Assembly (NCBI RefSeq): GCF_035943795.1
Contig: NZ_DASZBY010000005.1
Span: 13,838 to 77,837, forward strand
Source of the DNA: Aliidongia sp035943795
Lineage (GTDB): Bacteria > Pseudomonadota > Alphaproteobacteria > ATCC43930 > CGMCC-115725
Direction: 5' to 3'
Length of the DNA: 64,000 nt
A program made the translations under genes and the position numbers. Shown piece by piece: positions 1 through 9,240 of this stretch (its first letter is position 1; every line of letters starts with the position of its first letter). The notes beneath the pieces were generated by a model, which was not told the DNA's origin, did no database searches, and saw only the letters and a list, made by a program, of their open reading frames with translations.

Positions 1-97
1 CACCGTCGGCGACCAGCAGCCGTAGTGCGGGTCTCAGGACAAATCGTCCGAATGCAAAAGACCGCCTGCGGTCCATCGTCCCTTTGGCGTGGTTCAT
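1..97 (-). CDS. Partial winged-helix regulator (N-terminus only)
   Basis: The first 32 codons of a gene run off the left edge of the window. The start ATG is at 97, with an alternative at 76. The product contains FAFGRFVLRPALRLLVADG, which matches the first residues of the regulator at 154-2736 (FRFGRYVLTPALRLLVADG) nearly residue for residue. It is therefore a tandem paralogue in the same orientation, lying 56 bases downstream. The visible part is the beginning of an OmpR/CadC-type winged-helix DNA-binding domain. Whether it also carries the NB-ARC ATPase part cannot be seen. The ribosome-binding site before codon 97 is weak; AAAGGGA before codon 76 is better. Confidence 0.75.
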   Translation of the reverse strand, partial: MNHAKGTMDRRRSFAFGRFVLRPALRLLVADG

Positions 98-153
98 CTT
101 ATTGAAGCTCTATCACGAATTTTAAGATCGGGCTTCCGCTGGGCTGGCAGGCC

Positions 154-2736
154 TCATGAGCTCACGGCCTTGCAGACGGAATTCGTCAGCACTCGCCGCC
201 CTTGCATATAAAGAAGAAAATCTTGACGTGTATTTTTCAAAAGATATCGAATTTCATCTATAGAATACTTCTCTCCCTCACATTTCCATTCCTCAAATAA
301 TTCTAAATTGTCAAATCCATTTAACAAATCCTCGGATCGAGAAATTATGATGCCATTTAGGGTATTTTTATGCCGATATTCGGAAAGATTATTTTTCAAA
401 AAGCCCAGAATTTTCGCCGAACGCATGTAATTTCCTAGCGCAAAATTCATTTGTAGTTGTAAACTGAACGCGTAAACCGGAACGTCCTGGTCACTTCCGC
501 CAAAATCAGAGCTAGTCAGAATCTCACATGCTTCATCATATCTTTTTTCCAATATCAGCAAGCTGACCAAGACTGCCTCGGCCTGTCTTACAATTAAATA
601 GTCTAAATCTTCTCTGTTTTCAAAATACATCATTTTTACTATCAGGATGCAATTTTCGAAATCTCCCTTCGCAGCATAGAATTTCGCATATGCAATTTTA
701 ACTTTGTTTTCCAGATCATGGTCGCTTTTTGTTTCCGGGGAATCTCGCAATTTCTGAAGGACAGTCGCCGCGTCATCCAAGCGGCCATCGTTGACCAACT
801 TGCCCGCAAGCGTTGCGAGCACCTCGGTTATGGATCGATAAAATCCAAATTCTATACAGAGCTGTCTAACTTCCTCCAGCACATCATAGACTGTCGCGTA
901 ATCGCGCTTAACAGGATCGGCCCAATGCAATCCCGCCCGAATGATTCTGTAGGGCTCCTGTGAAAGACGGGCAAAGTGAAGGGCGCGGTCATTAGCAATT
1001 TGCCCGCCGCCGCCTCCCACCTTGGTTGAGTATTCGACGAACGCTTTCCCGTACCAAAGGGCTGACGCTACTCCAGGCGGCGCGGTATCATCGAGATGCG
1101 CGAAGGCTGTTTCCACGCGCGTGAAGGCTTCGCGACCGGTGTGGAGCCAGTACTCGACCGACGCCGCGGTGAGCGCAAGACCGAGCCCAATCGACTTCGA
1201 TGGACCAAAGCACCAGTCGAGCGCAGCCCGCAGGTTGTCCAGTTCCGGTCCGAGGGGCTTCAGTGCTATTTCGGGTCCAAGTTTCTCCGAGGCTATATCC
1301 GCCTGTTCGAACAGACGGAGAAGATATTCGGCATGGAGCCGCGACACGTCGGCGACCTCGCCGGCTTCCGCCAGGCGTTCGCGCGCGTAGGCCCGGGTAG
1401 TTTCCAAGAGCTTGTAGCGCGCGCCCTGAGCAGTTCGCTGCGCGATGACCAGCGACTTGGCGATCAGGCTTGCGACATGCGGCGCCACCTGCCAGTCCGG
1501 CAGCGTCGCGTCAGCGACGACATTCTCGGCCGCTTCGAGCGTGCAACCGCCGGCGAACACGCCAAGCCGGCGCAGCACCACCTGTTCCGTCGGGTTCAAC
1601 AGCCCGTAGCTCCAGTCGAGCAGGGCCCGGAGCGTCCGATGCTTCGCCAACGCATCGCGGCGGTCGCCAGACAGGTCCAGCAGCCGTTCGTCAAGCCGCC
1701 GCGCCAAGGCTCGCGCGCCCAGCAGCGCCGCACGCGCCGCGGCCAGTTCCAAAGCCAGCGGAATACCATCCAACCGACGGCACACCAGCACCACGGCCTC
1801 GGCATTATCGTCGCCGAACACGAAGTCTGGCGCCGTCCGGTGGACGCAAGCCATGAACAGTTCCACCGCGGGCGCCCGCAGCGCTTCGGCAGCTGTCGTG
1901 ACGCCGGCCAACGGCACCGCGAGCGGTTCCAGTCGCTTCACCTGTTCACAGGCCACACCCAGCGGCTCCAGCGACGTGACCAGCAGCCGGCATCCGCTCG
2001 CCTCCCGCAACGCTACTGCCAGGGGCGCGACCCCATCGGCGACATACTCGCAATTGTCCAGGATCAACAGGCGTCGCGCCCCCTTCAATCCCGCCACCAG
2101 GCGGACCAGGGGTTGTTCATCGGTCAGCACCAACCCCAAGGCACGCGCCACCGCTTCCGCCACGCGGTCGGGATCGGTCGTGGCCGCCAGATCGACCCAC
2201 CAGATGCCCTCTGAAAAGGCTCCCGCCAGATGCGCGGCGACGGCTAGCGCCAGCCGCGTCTTGCCGATCCCACCTGGCCCGGCCACTGTAACTAGCGACT
2301 GAGTTCCGAGCAGGTTGGCGATTTCCTCAACCTCGGCGTCCCGGCCGACGATCGGCGTTTCGACCCGCGGCAAATTGCCCGAGACCGGAAGCTGCGGCGG
2401 GATCTGCGCCGCCTCGGTCAAGACCGCCGTCAGAAGCTGGTAGCCGCGCCGCGGCACCGTTCCGATCAGATGGACTCCGTCGCGACCATCCTCCAAAGCC
2501 TTGCGCAAGGCCGAGACATGGACGGCCAGCGTGTTTTCCTCGACGATCTGGGCGCCCCAGATCCGCTGCATCAGCGCGTCCTTGCTCACCACCGCCGGCC
2601 ATTGCTCAACTAGAGCGGCCAAAATATCCAAGGTGCGTTGCCCAAGCGGAACCGGCACACCGTCTGCCACCAACAGCCGCAGCGCGGGCGTCAGAACATA
2701 GCGTCCGAACCTGAAAGACAGCCCCTCTCCCGTCAT
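154..2736 (-). CDS. Winged-helix / NB-ARC ATPase transcriptional regulator
   Basis: An 860-residue predicted cytoplasmic regulator. Residues 1-105 form an OmpR/CadC-type winged helix (LVEQWPAVVSKDALMQRIWG, then RRGYQL at the wing). Residues about 125-450 form an NB-ARC/AfsR-type ATPase with Walker A GPGGIGKT at 153-160 and a Walker B-like LLILDN. The rest looks like helical repeats, as is usual for this family, where they sense a ligand or partner and gate the DNA-binding domain. Oddly, the part coding for residues beyond about 590 (bases 154 to about 965) is markedly AT-rich with different codon use, while the rest is GC-rich, which suggests a recombined C-terminus. A paralogue starts just downstream. 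No target gene is obvious. Confidence 0.85.
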   Translation of the reverse strand: MTGEGLSFRFGRYVLTPALRLLVADGVPVPLGQRTLDILAALVEQWPAVVSKDALMQRIWGAQIVEENTLAVHVSALRKALEDGRDGVHLIGTVPRRGYQLLTAVLTEAAQIPPQLPVSGNLPRVETPIVGRDAEVEEIANLLGTQSLVTVAGPGGIGKTRLALAVAAHLAGAFSEGIWWVDLAATTDPDRVAEAVARALGLVLTDEQPLVRLVAGLKGARRLLILDNCEYVADGVAPLAVALREASGCRLLVTSLEPLGVACEQVKRLEPLAVPLAGVTTAAEALRAPAVELFMACVHRTAPDFVFGDDNAEAVVLVCRRLDGIPLALELAAARAALLGARALARRLDERLLDLSGDRRDALAKHRTLRALLDWSYGLLNPTEQVVLRRLGVFAGGCTLEAAENVVADATLPDWQVAPHVASLIAKSLVIAQRTAQGARYKLLETTRAYARERLAEAGEVADVSRLHAEYLLRLFEQADIASEKLGPEIALKPLGPELDNLRAALDWCFGPSKSIGLGLALTAASVEYWLHTGREAFTRVETAFAHLDDTAPPGVASALWYGKAFVEYSTKVGGGGGQIANDRALHFARLSQEPYRIIRAGLHWADPVKRDYATVYDVLEEVRQLCIEFGFYRSITEVLATLAGKLVNDGRLDDAATVLQKLRDSPETKSDHDLENKVKIAYAKFYAAKGDFENCILIVKMMYFENREDLDYLIVRQAEAVLVSLLILEKRYDEACEILTSSDFGGSDQDVPVYAFSLQLQMNFALGNYMRSAKILGFLKNNLSEYRHKNTLNGIIISRSEDLLNGFDNLELFEEWKCEGEKYSIDEIRYLLKNTRQDFLLYMQGRRVLTNSVCKAVSS

Positions 2737-3170
2737 GCCGTCACCAATTCACGCCAATGAAGCATTGTCATACATTTTCAGAAACGCTTCATCCCGCTTC
2801 ATCGCAGGAAACACAGCACTCTGGCCTTAAAAACCCCTGAGAGCTTCCGAATATTCCGTAGATAACGAAGAATTGAAGCCGCGGCTCCCCCGAGCCGGGC
2901 ATTCTCGGATATCAGTTCTATTGTTCTTATTTAGGTTTTGGAATTTTCATCATGCGGAAATACATCGCCGCCGGCGAGCATGACGCCCGCGAGCAGATTT
3001 CAACCACATGCACGGATATCGAGATTTAGGTTCAAGGGAGCGGCTTTAGCGTGGCCGGTGAAATCTTCACACTCCGACACCAAGCCTAGGCGGCACCAGA
3101 CCACGGATAAGCCCAACGACTTCGCTTCGAAGCGAGGTTGCTTGCCGCGCAAGGTCGTTCGAAGCATCCA
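2737..3170. other. Intergenic region without a recognised gene
   Basis: About 430 bases between the regulator gene and the chemoreceptor remnant. It presumably holds the regulator's promoter, but I see no convincing -35/-10 pair or operator. Short reading frames here show no recognisable protein features. Confidence 0.5.
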
Positions 3171-3171
3171 G

Positions 3172-3532
3172 CGGCGTTCACCGCCGGTGCAGTCTCATTT
3201 GAATCGCCTGGACCTGCAGTTCGATATCGCACGTCGCTTTCGCGGGCTGGGTCGCCCAATGATCTAACCTCCGCCGCGAGCAGCGCGAAGCCCTTTCCTG
3301 CATCGACTGCCAGCGCGGCTTCGATCGTCGCATTGAGCGCCAGCAAGTTGGTCCGGCTCGCGATATTGTTGATCAAGCTGACGATCGCGCCGATCTTTTG
3401 CGCGGATTCCGCCAAACTCCGCACCGTCCCATCCGTCGTCTTCGCTTGCCCGACGGCCCGTTCGGCTCTTTTCCACGAAGCATCCATCGTCGGCTCGTTG
3501 CATCCATTGCCTGCACCCGCCCCAACAAACAC
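3172..3532 (-). pseudogene. Methyl-accepting chemotaxis protein fragment (decayed)
   Basis: The minus strand codes for the signalling-hairpin core of a chemoreceptor: SLAESAQKIGAIVSLINNIA, followed by TNLLALNATIEAA and AGKGFALLAAEVRSL. This is the highly conserved cytoplasmic tip that contacts CheA and CheW. Just after AAEVRSLG the frame shifts: the expected continuation is read in another frame as DIELQVQAIQ (near 3195-3225), then another shift follows. There is no membrane or sensor part upstream and no full C-terminus. I read it as a remnant of a once complete receptor with at least one frameshift, not a working gene. Confidence 0.8.
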
Positions 3533-3637
3533 CGATCAGAGATCGCGATGGCATGCGCGTAGAGGCTCGCATGAACATTGGGCGAGGATTCCGGCGCGCT
3601 ACAGATCGAGCCTGCCAATGTGCCGGCCCATGGCCGT

Positions 3638-4699
3638 TCACGCCTCGGCATCCAGTTCCAACCGGTGGTAGCCTCGCGCACGATAGATCACCGCCGAGAC
3701 GATCCAGCTGACGACAAAAATGGCGATGACCAGATAGCCAATCGTGCCGAAATTGTCGTTGAGCAGGCCGATGACCCTCCAGAACCTGCCATCGAGGCCA
3801 AACTGCTCGACGGCAAGCCCCAGCGCCTCGATCCCGCCGATCAGGATGGCGACGATCACAGAAATGAGCGTGATCGTCATGTTGTAGTAGAGCTTGCGGA
3901 TCGGCTTCACGAAGGCCCAGCCGTAGGCGCCCAGCATGAGAATGCTGTCCGTGGTATCCACCAGTGACATGCCCGCCGTGAACAGTGCCGGAAATACCAG
4001 GATCGACCAGATCGACAGCCCCTGGGATGCCTGCGCCGCGGAAATACCGAGAAGTCCCACTTCCGTTGCGGTGTCGAACCCGAGACCAAACAGGAAGCCC
4101 AGCGGATACATGTGCCAGCTGGTCCGGATCAACCGGAACATAGGGCTGAACAGCCGTGCAAACAGGCCCCGGCCGGCCAGGATCATGTCGAGATCCTCCT
4201 CGACATAGGCGGCACCCGCTTTTACGCGCCGGAAAGTGCGGTAGATAGAGGTCAGGATCACCATATTCATGGCTGCGATCGTCATGAGGAAGCCCGCCGA
4301 GACAAGCGTCCCGACCACGCCGCCGACGTCCTTGAAATCGTCGAAGCGGTCTTTGAAGGCAGTTGCCGTCAACGCGATGGCTACGGACGCCAGGACCACG
4401 ATGGTCGAATGGCCGAGCGAAAAGAAAAAGCCGATGGCGACCGGCCGCTTGCCTTCCTGCATGAGCTTGCGGGTCACATTGTCGATGGCCGCGATATGGT
4501 CGGCATCGACGGCGTGGCGCAGACCAAACCCGTAGGCGAGAAAAGCTGCGCCAAGCAGCACGGGATGGTCGCGGAACGCGATGAGTGCCCAGGCCCAGGC
4601 ACCTAGATTGGCGACGATCAACACCGCGTAAAGCGCGGCGATCCGCTGCCGAAGGCCACCGTCGTCTTTGCGGAGAATTCTGAAGAAAACGCGTCTCAT
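3638..4699 (-). CDS. NiCoT-family nickel/cobalt permease (HoxN/NixA-like)
   Basis: A high-affinity Ni2+/Co2+ uptake permease of the inner membrane (353 residues from the chosen start). It shows the family signature RHAVDADHIAAIDN (HX4DH type) in an early helix, LGHSTIVVLAS in a later one, and eight or so hydrophobic segments. A start at 4741 would overlap the upstream gene by 32 bases. I prefer the ATG at 4699, which has GGAG five bases upstream and leaves a 10-base gap. It is the last gene of a three-gene minus-strand operon behind a Kef-type antiporter and a DUF2721 protein. Which metal it carries cannot be read from sequence, and no nickel enzyme is nearby. Confidence 0.9.
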   Translation of the reverse strand: MRRVFFRILRKDDGGLRQRIAALYAVLIVANLGAWAWALIAFRDHPVLLGAAFLAYGFGLRHAVDADHIAAIDNVTRKLMQEGKRPVAIGFFFSLGHSTIVVLASVAIALTATAFKDRFDDFKDVGGVVGTLVSAGFLMTIAAMNMVILTSIYRTFRRVKAGAAYVEEDLDMILAGRGLFARLFSPMFRLIRTSWHMYPLGFLFGLGFDTATEVGLLGISAAQASQGLSIWSILVFPALFTAGMSLVDTTDSILMLGAYGWAFVKPIRKLYYNMTITLISVIVAILIGGIEALGLAVEQFGLDGRFWRVIGLLNDNFGTIGYLVIAIFVVSWIVSAVIYRARGYHRLELDAEA

Positions 4700-4709
4700 C
4701 GTCGCTCCG

Positions 4710-5213
4710 CTAATGCCGTGGATCGGTTTTGGAAGCTTCAAGGGATCGCGGCAACGGTCCTTCGCGGCGAAGCCCGTGCCAGGCCAGAACGCTGTCGCCC
4801 AGAAAGACGACCAGTGCGCTCACTGTGCAGCCCAGCGCCGAGGCAAACAGCGCGATGGTCCATCCGCCGACGGCGGAACTCCCATAGCTTTGCAGGAACA
4901 GCGAGAGCGCAGCACCACAGGTCGATGCACCTCCGACCGCGCCCAGCGCGATGGCTGCGTCCAGCAGCCAAGTCCGGCGGGCAAGTCGCCGCAGTTGACG
5001 ATGCAGTCGCGTCTCATCACCGCCATCCGGACAATTTCTGAGGAGATCGGCTGCATGCGCTAGATGATCGGAGACCCGCGCCAGACGCGCATTGAACAGG
5101 TTGAGCAGGGCGCCGATGCCCGACAGAAAGAACACCGGCGTCAGCGCCGTCTGAATGACATGCGCGATGCCACCCGTCACATCATCCATCGACAGGCCGG
5201 GCAACGTGGTCAT
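4710..5213 (-). CDS. DUF2721 family membrane protein
   Basis: A 167-residue integral membrane protein of unknown function. The N-terminal stretch (VIQTALTPVFFLSGIGALLN, then NARLARVSDH) is typical of DUF2721 proteins. It is followed by a charged linker and two hydrophobic segments. The start ATG overlaps the stop of the upstream antiporter gene as ATGA, and GGAGAG lies six bases before it, so translation is probably coupled. Its position between two ion transporters suggests a role at the membrane, but that is only inference. Confidence 0.85.
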   Translation of the reverse strand: MTTLPGLSMDDVTGGIAHVIQTALTPVFFLSGIGALLNLFNARLARVSDHLAHAADLLRNCPDGGDETRLHRQLRRLARRTWLLDAAIALGAVGGASTCGAALSLFLQSYGSSAVGGWTIALFASALGCTVSALVVFLGDSVLAWHGLRREGPLPRSLEASKTDPRH

Positions 5214-6928
5214 GGGTGTCTCTCCGACGAGGGGGCGGTCACTCCGCCTGTACCGCGCGACGCTCGTTCCCGCTGACGCCGCACCCAGTCCGCCAGGGCG
5301 GCGCTGTCGATACCCAGTTCGCCCAAAATCGCCGCGGCAAGGTCCAACCCCGGCACGATTTCTCGATTCATGACCGTTCGCACGCCAAGCTTATGAAAGC
5401 ACTCTGCCTCGCCATGATCGGCCACCGCAGCGAATCGCAGCACGCCCGGGTAATAGTGCTGTGCAATCGGTGTCAGATCGCTCGAGACATCGAGCCGTGG
5501 GGCGGTGAGCGCACTGATCCGACGTCCCTGCAGCGCAATCGGATCCCAGAGGCGTGGATCCGCCATATCGCCGAAAACCACCGCATAGCCGTCTGCGACC
5601 GCTTCGTTCAAACGGCGCTGATCGCGTTCGACGGCGCTGTAGCCGATGTCGAACGCGCGAAGAGCATCCGCCACCGTCCGCCCCACCCGTCCCATGCCAA
5701 TGATCAGCACGGGTGCCGCAAGCTCGGCCATCTTGAGTTCCGGATCTTCGACGACGGCGGCACGGAGCCGAAGCCGTCCCGCAAGCGTCCGCCCCGAGAT
5801 TGCCAGGGTAGGCGTCACGGCAAGGCTGAGCGCCACGGCGGCGGCCACGATGGAGATCCGCGCTGAGCCGATCAGATCGCGAACCGTGGGCAGGCTGAGG
5901 ACGACGAACGCAAACTCCGAACCCTGCGCCAGCAGAAACCCCAGTTGGAGCGATCCCGGTATAGACCAACGAAACACGAGGCTGGCGGCGGCGTTGGACA
6001 GGATCTTGGCCGCGATCAGGACAAATGTGACGACGATTACAGCGAGCCAATGCTGCAGCAGCGTGGCGAGATCGAGCGACAATCCGACGGAGATGAAGAA
6101 AAATCCCAGCAACAATCCCCGGAACGGCTTGACTTCCGACTCGACGATCGCCCGGTAGGGCGTCTCCGCGATTGTCATGCCCCCGAGGAAAGCCCCGAGC
6201 GTCAAGGAGAGGCCGATCTGTCCGGTCGCCCAGCCTGCTGAAAGGGCGATGAGCAGCGCCGTCGCCGTGAACACTTCTTCCTGGCGGCCACGTGCGATGA
6301 GATTGAACAGCGGCCGGACGATGATACGGGCGAAGAGAACCGCCACGGCAAACGCCCCGACGGCCTTCGCGAGAGCAAGAGCGGCGATTGGCAGGATAGC
6401 CTCACCGCCAAGCGCGCCGGTGACGATGAGCAGGAAAATCGCCGCGACGTCCTGAAAGACGAGAATCGCGGTCGCCGTGAGGCCGACTGGGCAATTCTGC
6501 TGATGCCGCTCGGCGATCAGCGGGGCCACGACGGCAGTCGAACTCAATGCCAGGATGGCACCCAAGAGGAACGCAGGCAGCGGGGCCAAGCCAAAGGCCA
6601 GTGCCAAAAGACCGATCATCAAGGTACCGAACAGGATTTGAACGGGCCCGAAGCCGAAAATATCCCCCGCCTGCTGGCGGACATGATGCAGGGAAAAATG
6701 GAGGCCGATGTCGAAAAGCAAGAACACGACGCCAAGCTCGGCCAATAGGCGCACGGTTCCGCTGCCCGACAGCACTGTGATGCCGGCTGCCTTAAGGGCA
6801 ATCCCCAGCACGAGATATCCAACGATCGGGCTGAGACGGCTGGCACGGCTGAGTACGGCAGCCCCGACGCCCAAAGCCAGCAGCAAAATCACGGGTTCAA
6901 GCGCCGAGATAACAGGATTTTCCGTCAT
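5210..6928 (-). CDS. Kef/CPA2-type cation:proton antiporter with TrkA-N domain
   Basis: A 572-residue monovalent cation:proton antiporter-2 family protein, probably a K+/H+ exchanger or K+ efflux system. Residues 1 to about 385 hold the Na_H_Exchanger domain with 11-13 hydrophobic segments (for example LGVVFLLFDIGLHFSL). Residues about 400-530 form a cytoplasmic TrkA-N/RCK nucleotide-binding domain starting with LIIGMGRVGRTVADAL (GxGxxG) and an acidic residue at the end of the second strand. The architecture matches YbaL/KefB. It is the first gene of the minus-strand operon that continues with DUF2721 and NiCoT genes. The ribosome-binding site is weak. Confidence 0.9.
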   Translation of the reverse strand: MTENPVISALEPVILLLALGVGAAVLSRASRLSPIVGYLVLGIALKAAGITVLSGSGTVRLLAELGVVFLLFDIGLHFSLHHVRQQAGDIFGFGPVQILFGTLMIGLLALAFGLAPLPAFLLGAILALSSTAVVAPLIAERHQQNCPVGLTATAILVFQDVAAIFLLIVTGALGGEAILPIAALALAKAVGAFAVAVLFARIIVRPLFNLIARGRQEEVFTATALLIALSAGWATGQIGLSLTLGAFLGGMTIAETPYRAIVESEVKPFRGLLLGFFFISVGLSLDLATLLQHWLAVIVVTFVLIAAKILSNAAASLVFRWSIPGSLQLGFLLAQGSEFAFVVLSLPTVRDLIGSARISIVAAAVALSLAVTPTLAISGRTLAGRLRLRAAVVEDPELKMAELAAPVLIIGMGRVGRTVADALRAFDIGYSAVERDQRRLNEAVADGYAVVFGDMADPRLWDPIALQGRRISALTAPRLDVSSDLTPIAQHYYPGVLRFAAVADHGEAECFHKLGVRTVMNREIVPGLDLAAAILGELGIDSAALADWVRRQRERASRGTGGVTAPSSERHP

Positions 6929-7310
6929 CGCTTTAAATCGCGTCGATGTCTATCGAGAGGCCGGGCGCTGGCATAGCAGGCGTCTACCCCGAGCTTTCCT
7001 CGGCCAATCCAAGATGAGCCCGCACGATCACAGTCTGTGTCGGCGGCAAGTGAGACACGGCAGGCCTCGCACTGTTTGTTCACACGCGGCGCAAAGGCTG
7101 GGTCGTAGGGTGGCGGCCTACGGCCGAAACTGAAGTACCTTTTGCTGCCCGGCGCATTCGGGAAGCGCTTAGTTTCCTCCCTCACTCTGCCGATGCCATA
7201 TCATGGTCGGTCTGAACGTAGCCGGTCCCGATAGGGACGGTGGCTTCCTCACGCGGCCCCTGTCTTGCGCTCGCCGTGCGGCGGACGGGTATGTCGAATT
7301 CCAACGCCCG
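6929..7310. other. Intergenic region, no gene seen
   Basis: About 380 bases between the antiporter gene start and the end of the DUF4331 gene. It must contain the antiporter promoter, but I see no clear consensus element and no protein-like reading frame. Confidence 0.5.
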
Positions 7311-8378
7311 CTACTTCTTGGCGGGCGGTCGTGCCGGGGTCACGTCCGCTTGCTCGGCGGCGGTATAGGGCACGCCGAAATAGGGGAACTCTGCCTTCGT
7401 GCGCGTCGGGTCGGGTGCCACACCATCGCCCAGCGCCGTGTTCGTGGTGAGCGTCAGCATGACGTCCATCGCGTCGTCGGTCAGACCGCGGCCGTTGAAG
7501 CCGGCAAAATCGAATGCCGCAGCCGTATCCAGCTCGTACGGCAGCGTTGTCGGGCAGAGCCGGGCAACCAGTTGCTTCGCATAGTCGGCCGGGCTGCTGG
7601 CCGAACTGGCAAGGGCTGTCACCTTTTCGGCGACCTGGCCGATCTGGGGAGCGAAACGCTTCAGATCCTCGTGCGGGCCGGCGCGGTTGAAATCCTCCCT
7701 CATGCCCAGGTCGGGCATGAAGATATTCGTGATGAGCGGCAGCCCCCATCGCGAAACCTGAACTTCGGGGGCATGGCCGTAGAGCGACGCGGTCGCCCAG
7801 GCGTGAACATGCCCCCGGCCGATCGAATGGCTGGGCACTTCGAGAACGATGGCCGTGACGTTTCGCCTGGCGAAGAAGTTCTTGTGGTTCTGAAAGGCCG
7901 CCGGGTCGAACTTGTTATCCTTGAACAGCGCGTTTCGAAAGGCGCCCAGGGCCGCCGCATCGCCGGCGAACAGATCAGGAGCCAAGCCGGCATAGACCAT
8001 GACGCCATGCGCGCCCTGGGCGATCTCGCCCGTCCGTCCGGAAAGCAACAGCTCCCCATCAGCCCCCTTGAGCGCGGCCGCTCCCGTCGCCCGGCGGAGT
8101 TCGAAGGTCTGAACATGCCGATGCTCGTCGCCCTCGGCATGCGTCGGGGCGCTGAATCGGAATTTGAAGGTCAGTTCTTCCCGCGCATCGTTGTTCAGGT
8201 CGAAGCGGAACGCATAGAGACCCTCGTCCCGGAACGTGTCGGGGCCGGAAATCCCGGCATCGGGGTTCACGGTCATCGCCATGACGGTGAACCCCGGACG
8301 CCCGCGAAACAGATAGAAGTCGCAAACGTTGATCCGTGGATCTTCTTGCGCTGTGGGGGTATCGAAATGGTGGGACAT
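7311..8378 (-). CDS. DUF4331 family protein
   Basis: A 355-residue protein with the hallmarks of DUF4331: an N-terminal SHHFDTPTAQEDPRINVCDFY segment near the start, a beta-rich body, and a C-terminal FDFAGFNGRGLTDDAMDV segment. These proteins are usually secreted or surface-associated; their function is unknown. Here no signal peptide is visible. I chose ATG 8378, preceded by GGTGAG, over a GTG at 8387. The gene follows the Tat-exported relative at 8413-9240 by 34 bases, so the two form an operon, with a LysR gene divergent upstream. Confidence 0.85.
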   Translation of the reverse strand: MSHHFDTPTAQEDPRINVCDFYLFRGRPGFTVMAMTVNPDAGISGPDTFRDEGLYAFRFDLNNDAREELTFKFRFSAPTHAEGDEHRHVQTFELRRATGAAALKGADGELLLSGRTGEIAQGAHGVMVYAGLAPDLFAGDAAALGAFRNALFKDNKFDPAAFQNHKNFFARRNVTAIVLEVPSHSIGRGHVHAWATASLYGHAPEVQVSRWGLPLITNIFMPDLGMREDFNRAGPHEDLKRFAPQIGQVAEKVTALASSASSPADYAKQLVARLCPTTLPYELDTAAAFDFAGFNGRGLTDDAMDVMLTLTTNTALGDGVAPDPTRTKAEFPYFGVPYTAAEQADVTPARPPAKK

Positions 8379-8412
8379 CGCTAGCACTCACCGCTTTGTT
8401 GGGGACGACGGT

Positions 8413-9240
8413 TCAAAGGACGACCGGTCGCGAAAAATAGGGGAATGCGGAGGTAAGGACAAAAGCTGTCGAGGATATTCCGGGGGCGACGGCACCATTC
8501 AGCAACGTCTCCTGAACGGCGGCCGTGCGATCCCCAGGGTGTCGCCCGTTCCGCCCCGCGAAATTGAAGCCCGCCGGCAGGTTCGATCGATATGTGATGA
8601 CGTCAGGGAGCAATAGATCCGCCAGCCGCTTCGCGTGAGCGTCCGCGCCCAACATCCGCACTTTGGTCCTGCGCGCGACAAGATCCGCTATCGCGTTCGT
8701 GAAGAGCGCGCGATCCTCGGCCGGCGTAGCGGCGTGATAGATCCTTGATAGCGCCGGATCGCCCGCCAGCAACTCGGCAACGAGAGGATTTCCAACCCGA
8801 ATGCGCGAACCGTCCGCAGTTCGAATCTCCGCCCAAACGGGTAAGCCTTCGCGTGTCGCGGCGGCGGCGAGTTGGGGCGTTTCCAGGACGGTCGCGTCAT
8901 ACGTCAGGCCGTTGGCCGACGCCCCGTGCACCATCCCGGCGAAAACCCGAACGCCAGTACCATCGGACATGATGCTCGACTGCGAGGCGCGTTTTCGATC
9001 GATCTTCCAACTATGGGTGCCGGCGTGCATCCGCACGTCCGACGCGGATCCGCAAACCCTGTCGCCGGACGACACGCTGATTACCGCCAGAACTAGATGA
9101 TCGGTTGCAGGGGCCTGGAAGACAAAGAGCTCTGCCTTCGTCGGCGCTCCGGGCGCCGCCAATGACAGGCGCGCAGATCCCAGAGCCATGGCCCCGGCGC
9201 AAGCGCCCAGCGCCGTACGCCGCGTTACTGCCTTGAGCAT
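8413..9240 (-). CDS. Tat-exported DUF4331-like protein
   Basis: A 275-residue protein with a twin-arginine signal peptide (RRTALG at 7-12, hydrophobic stretch, cleavage near LSLAAPG at about 29). The C-terminal third (NLPAGFNFAGRNGRHPGDRTA, then AFPYFSRP) resembles the end of its neighbour (FDFAGFNGRGLTDDA, then EFPYFGVP). This marks it as a divergent member of the same fold family. A strong ribosome-binding site (GGAGGG, six bases before ATG 9240) supports the start. It precedes the DUF4331 gene in one operon. Function unknown; a periplasmic partner is an inference. Confidence 0.75.
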   Translation of the reverse strand: MLKAVTRRTALGACAGAMALGSARLSLAAPGAPTKAELFVFQAPATDHLVLAVISVSSGDRVCGSASDVRMHAGTHSWKIDRKRASQSSIMSDGTGVRVFAGMVHGASANGLTYDATVLETPQLAAAATREGLPVWAEIRTADGSRIRVGNPLVAELLAGDPALSRIYHAATPAEDRALFTNAIADLVARRTKVRMLGADAHAKRLADLLLPDVITYRSNLPAGFNFAGRNGRHPGDRTAAVQETLLNGAVAPGISSTAFVLTSAFPYFSRPVVL

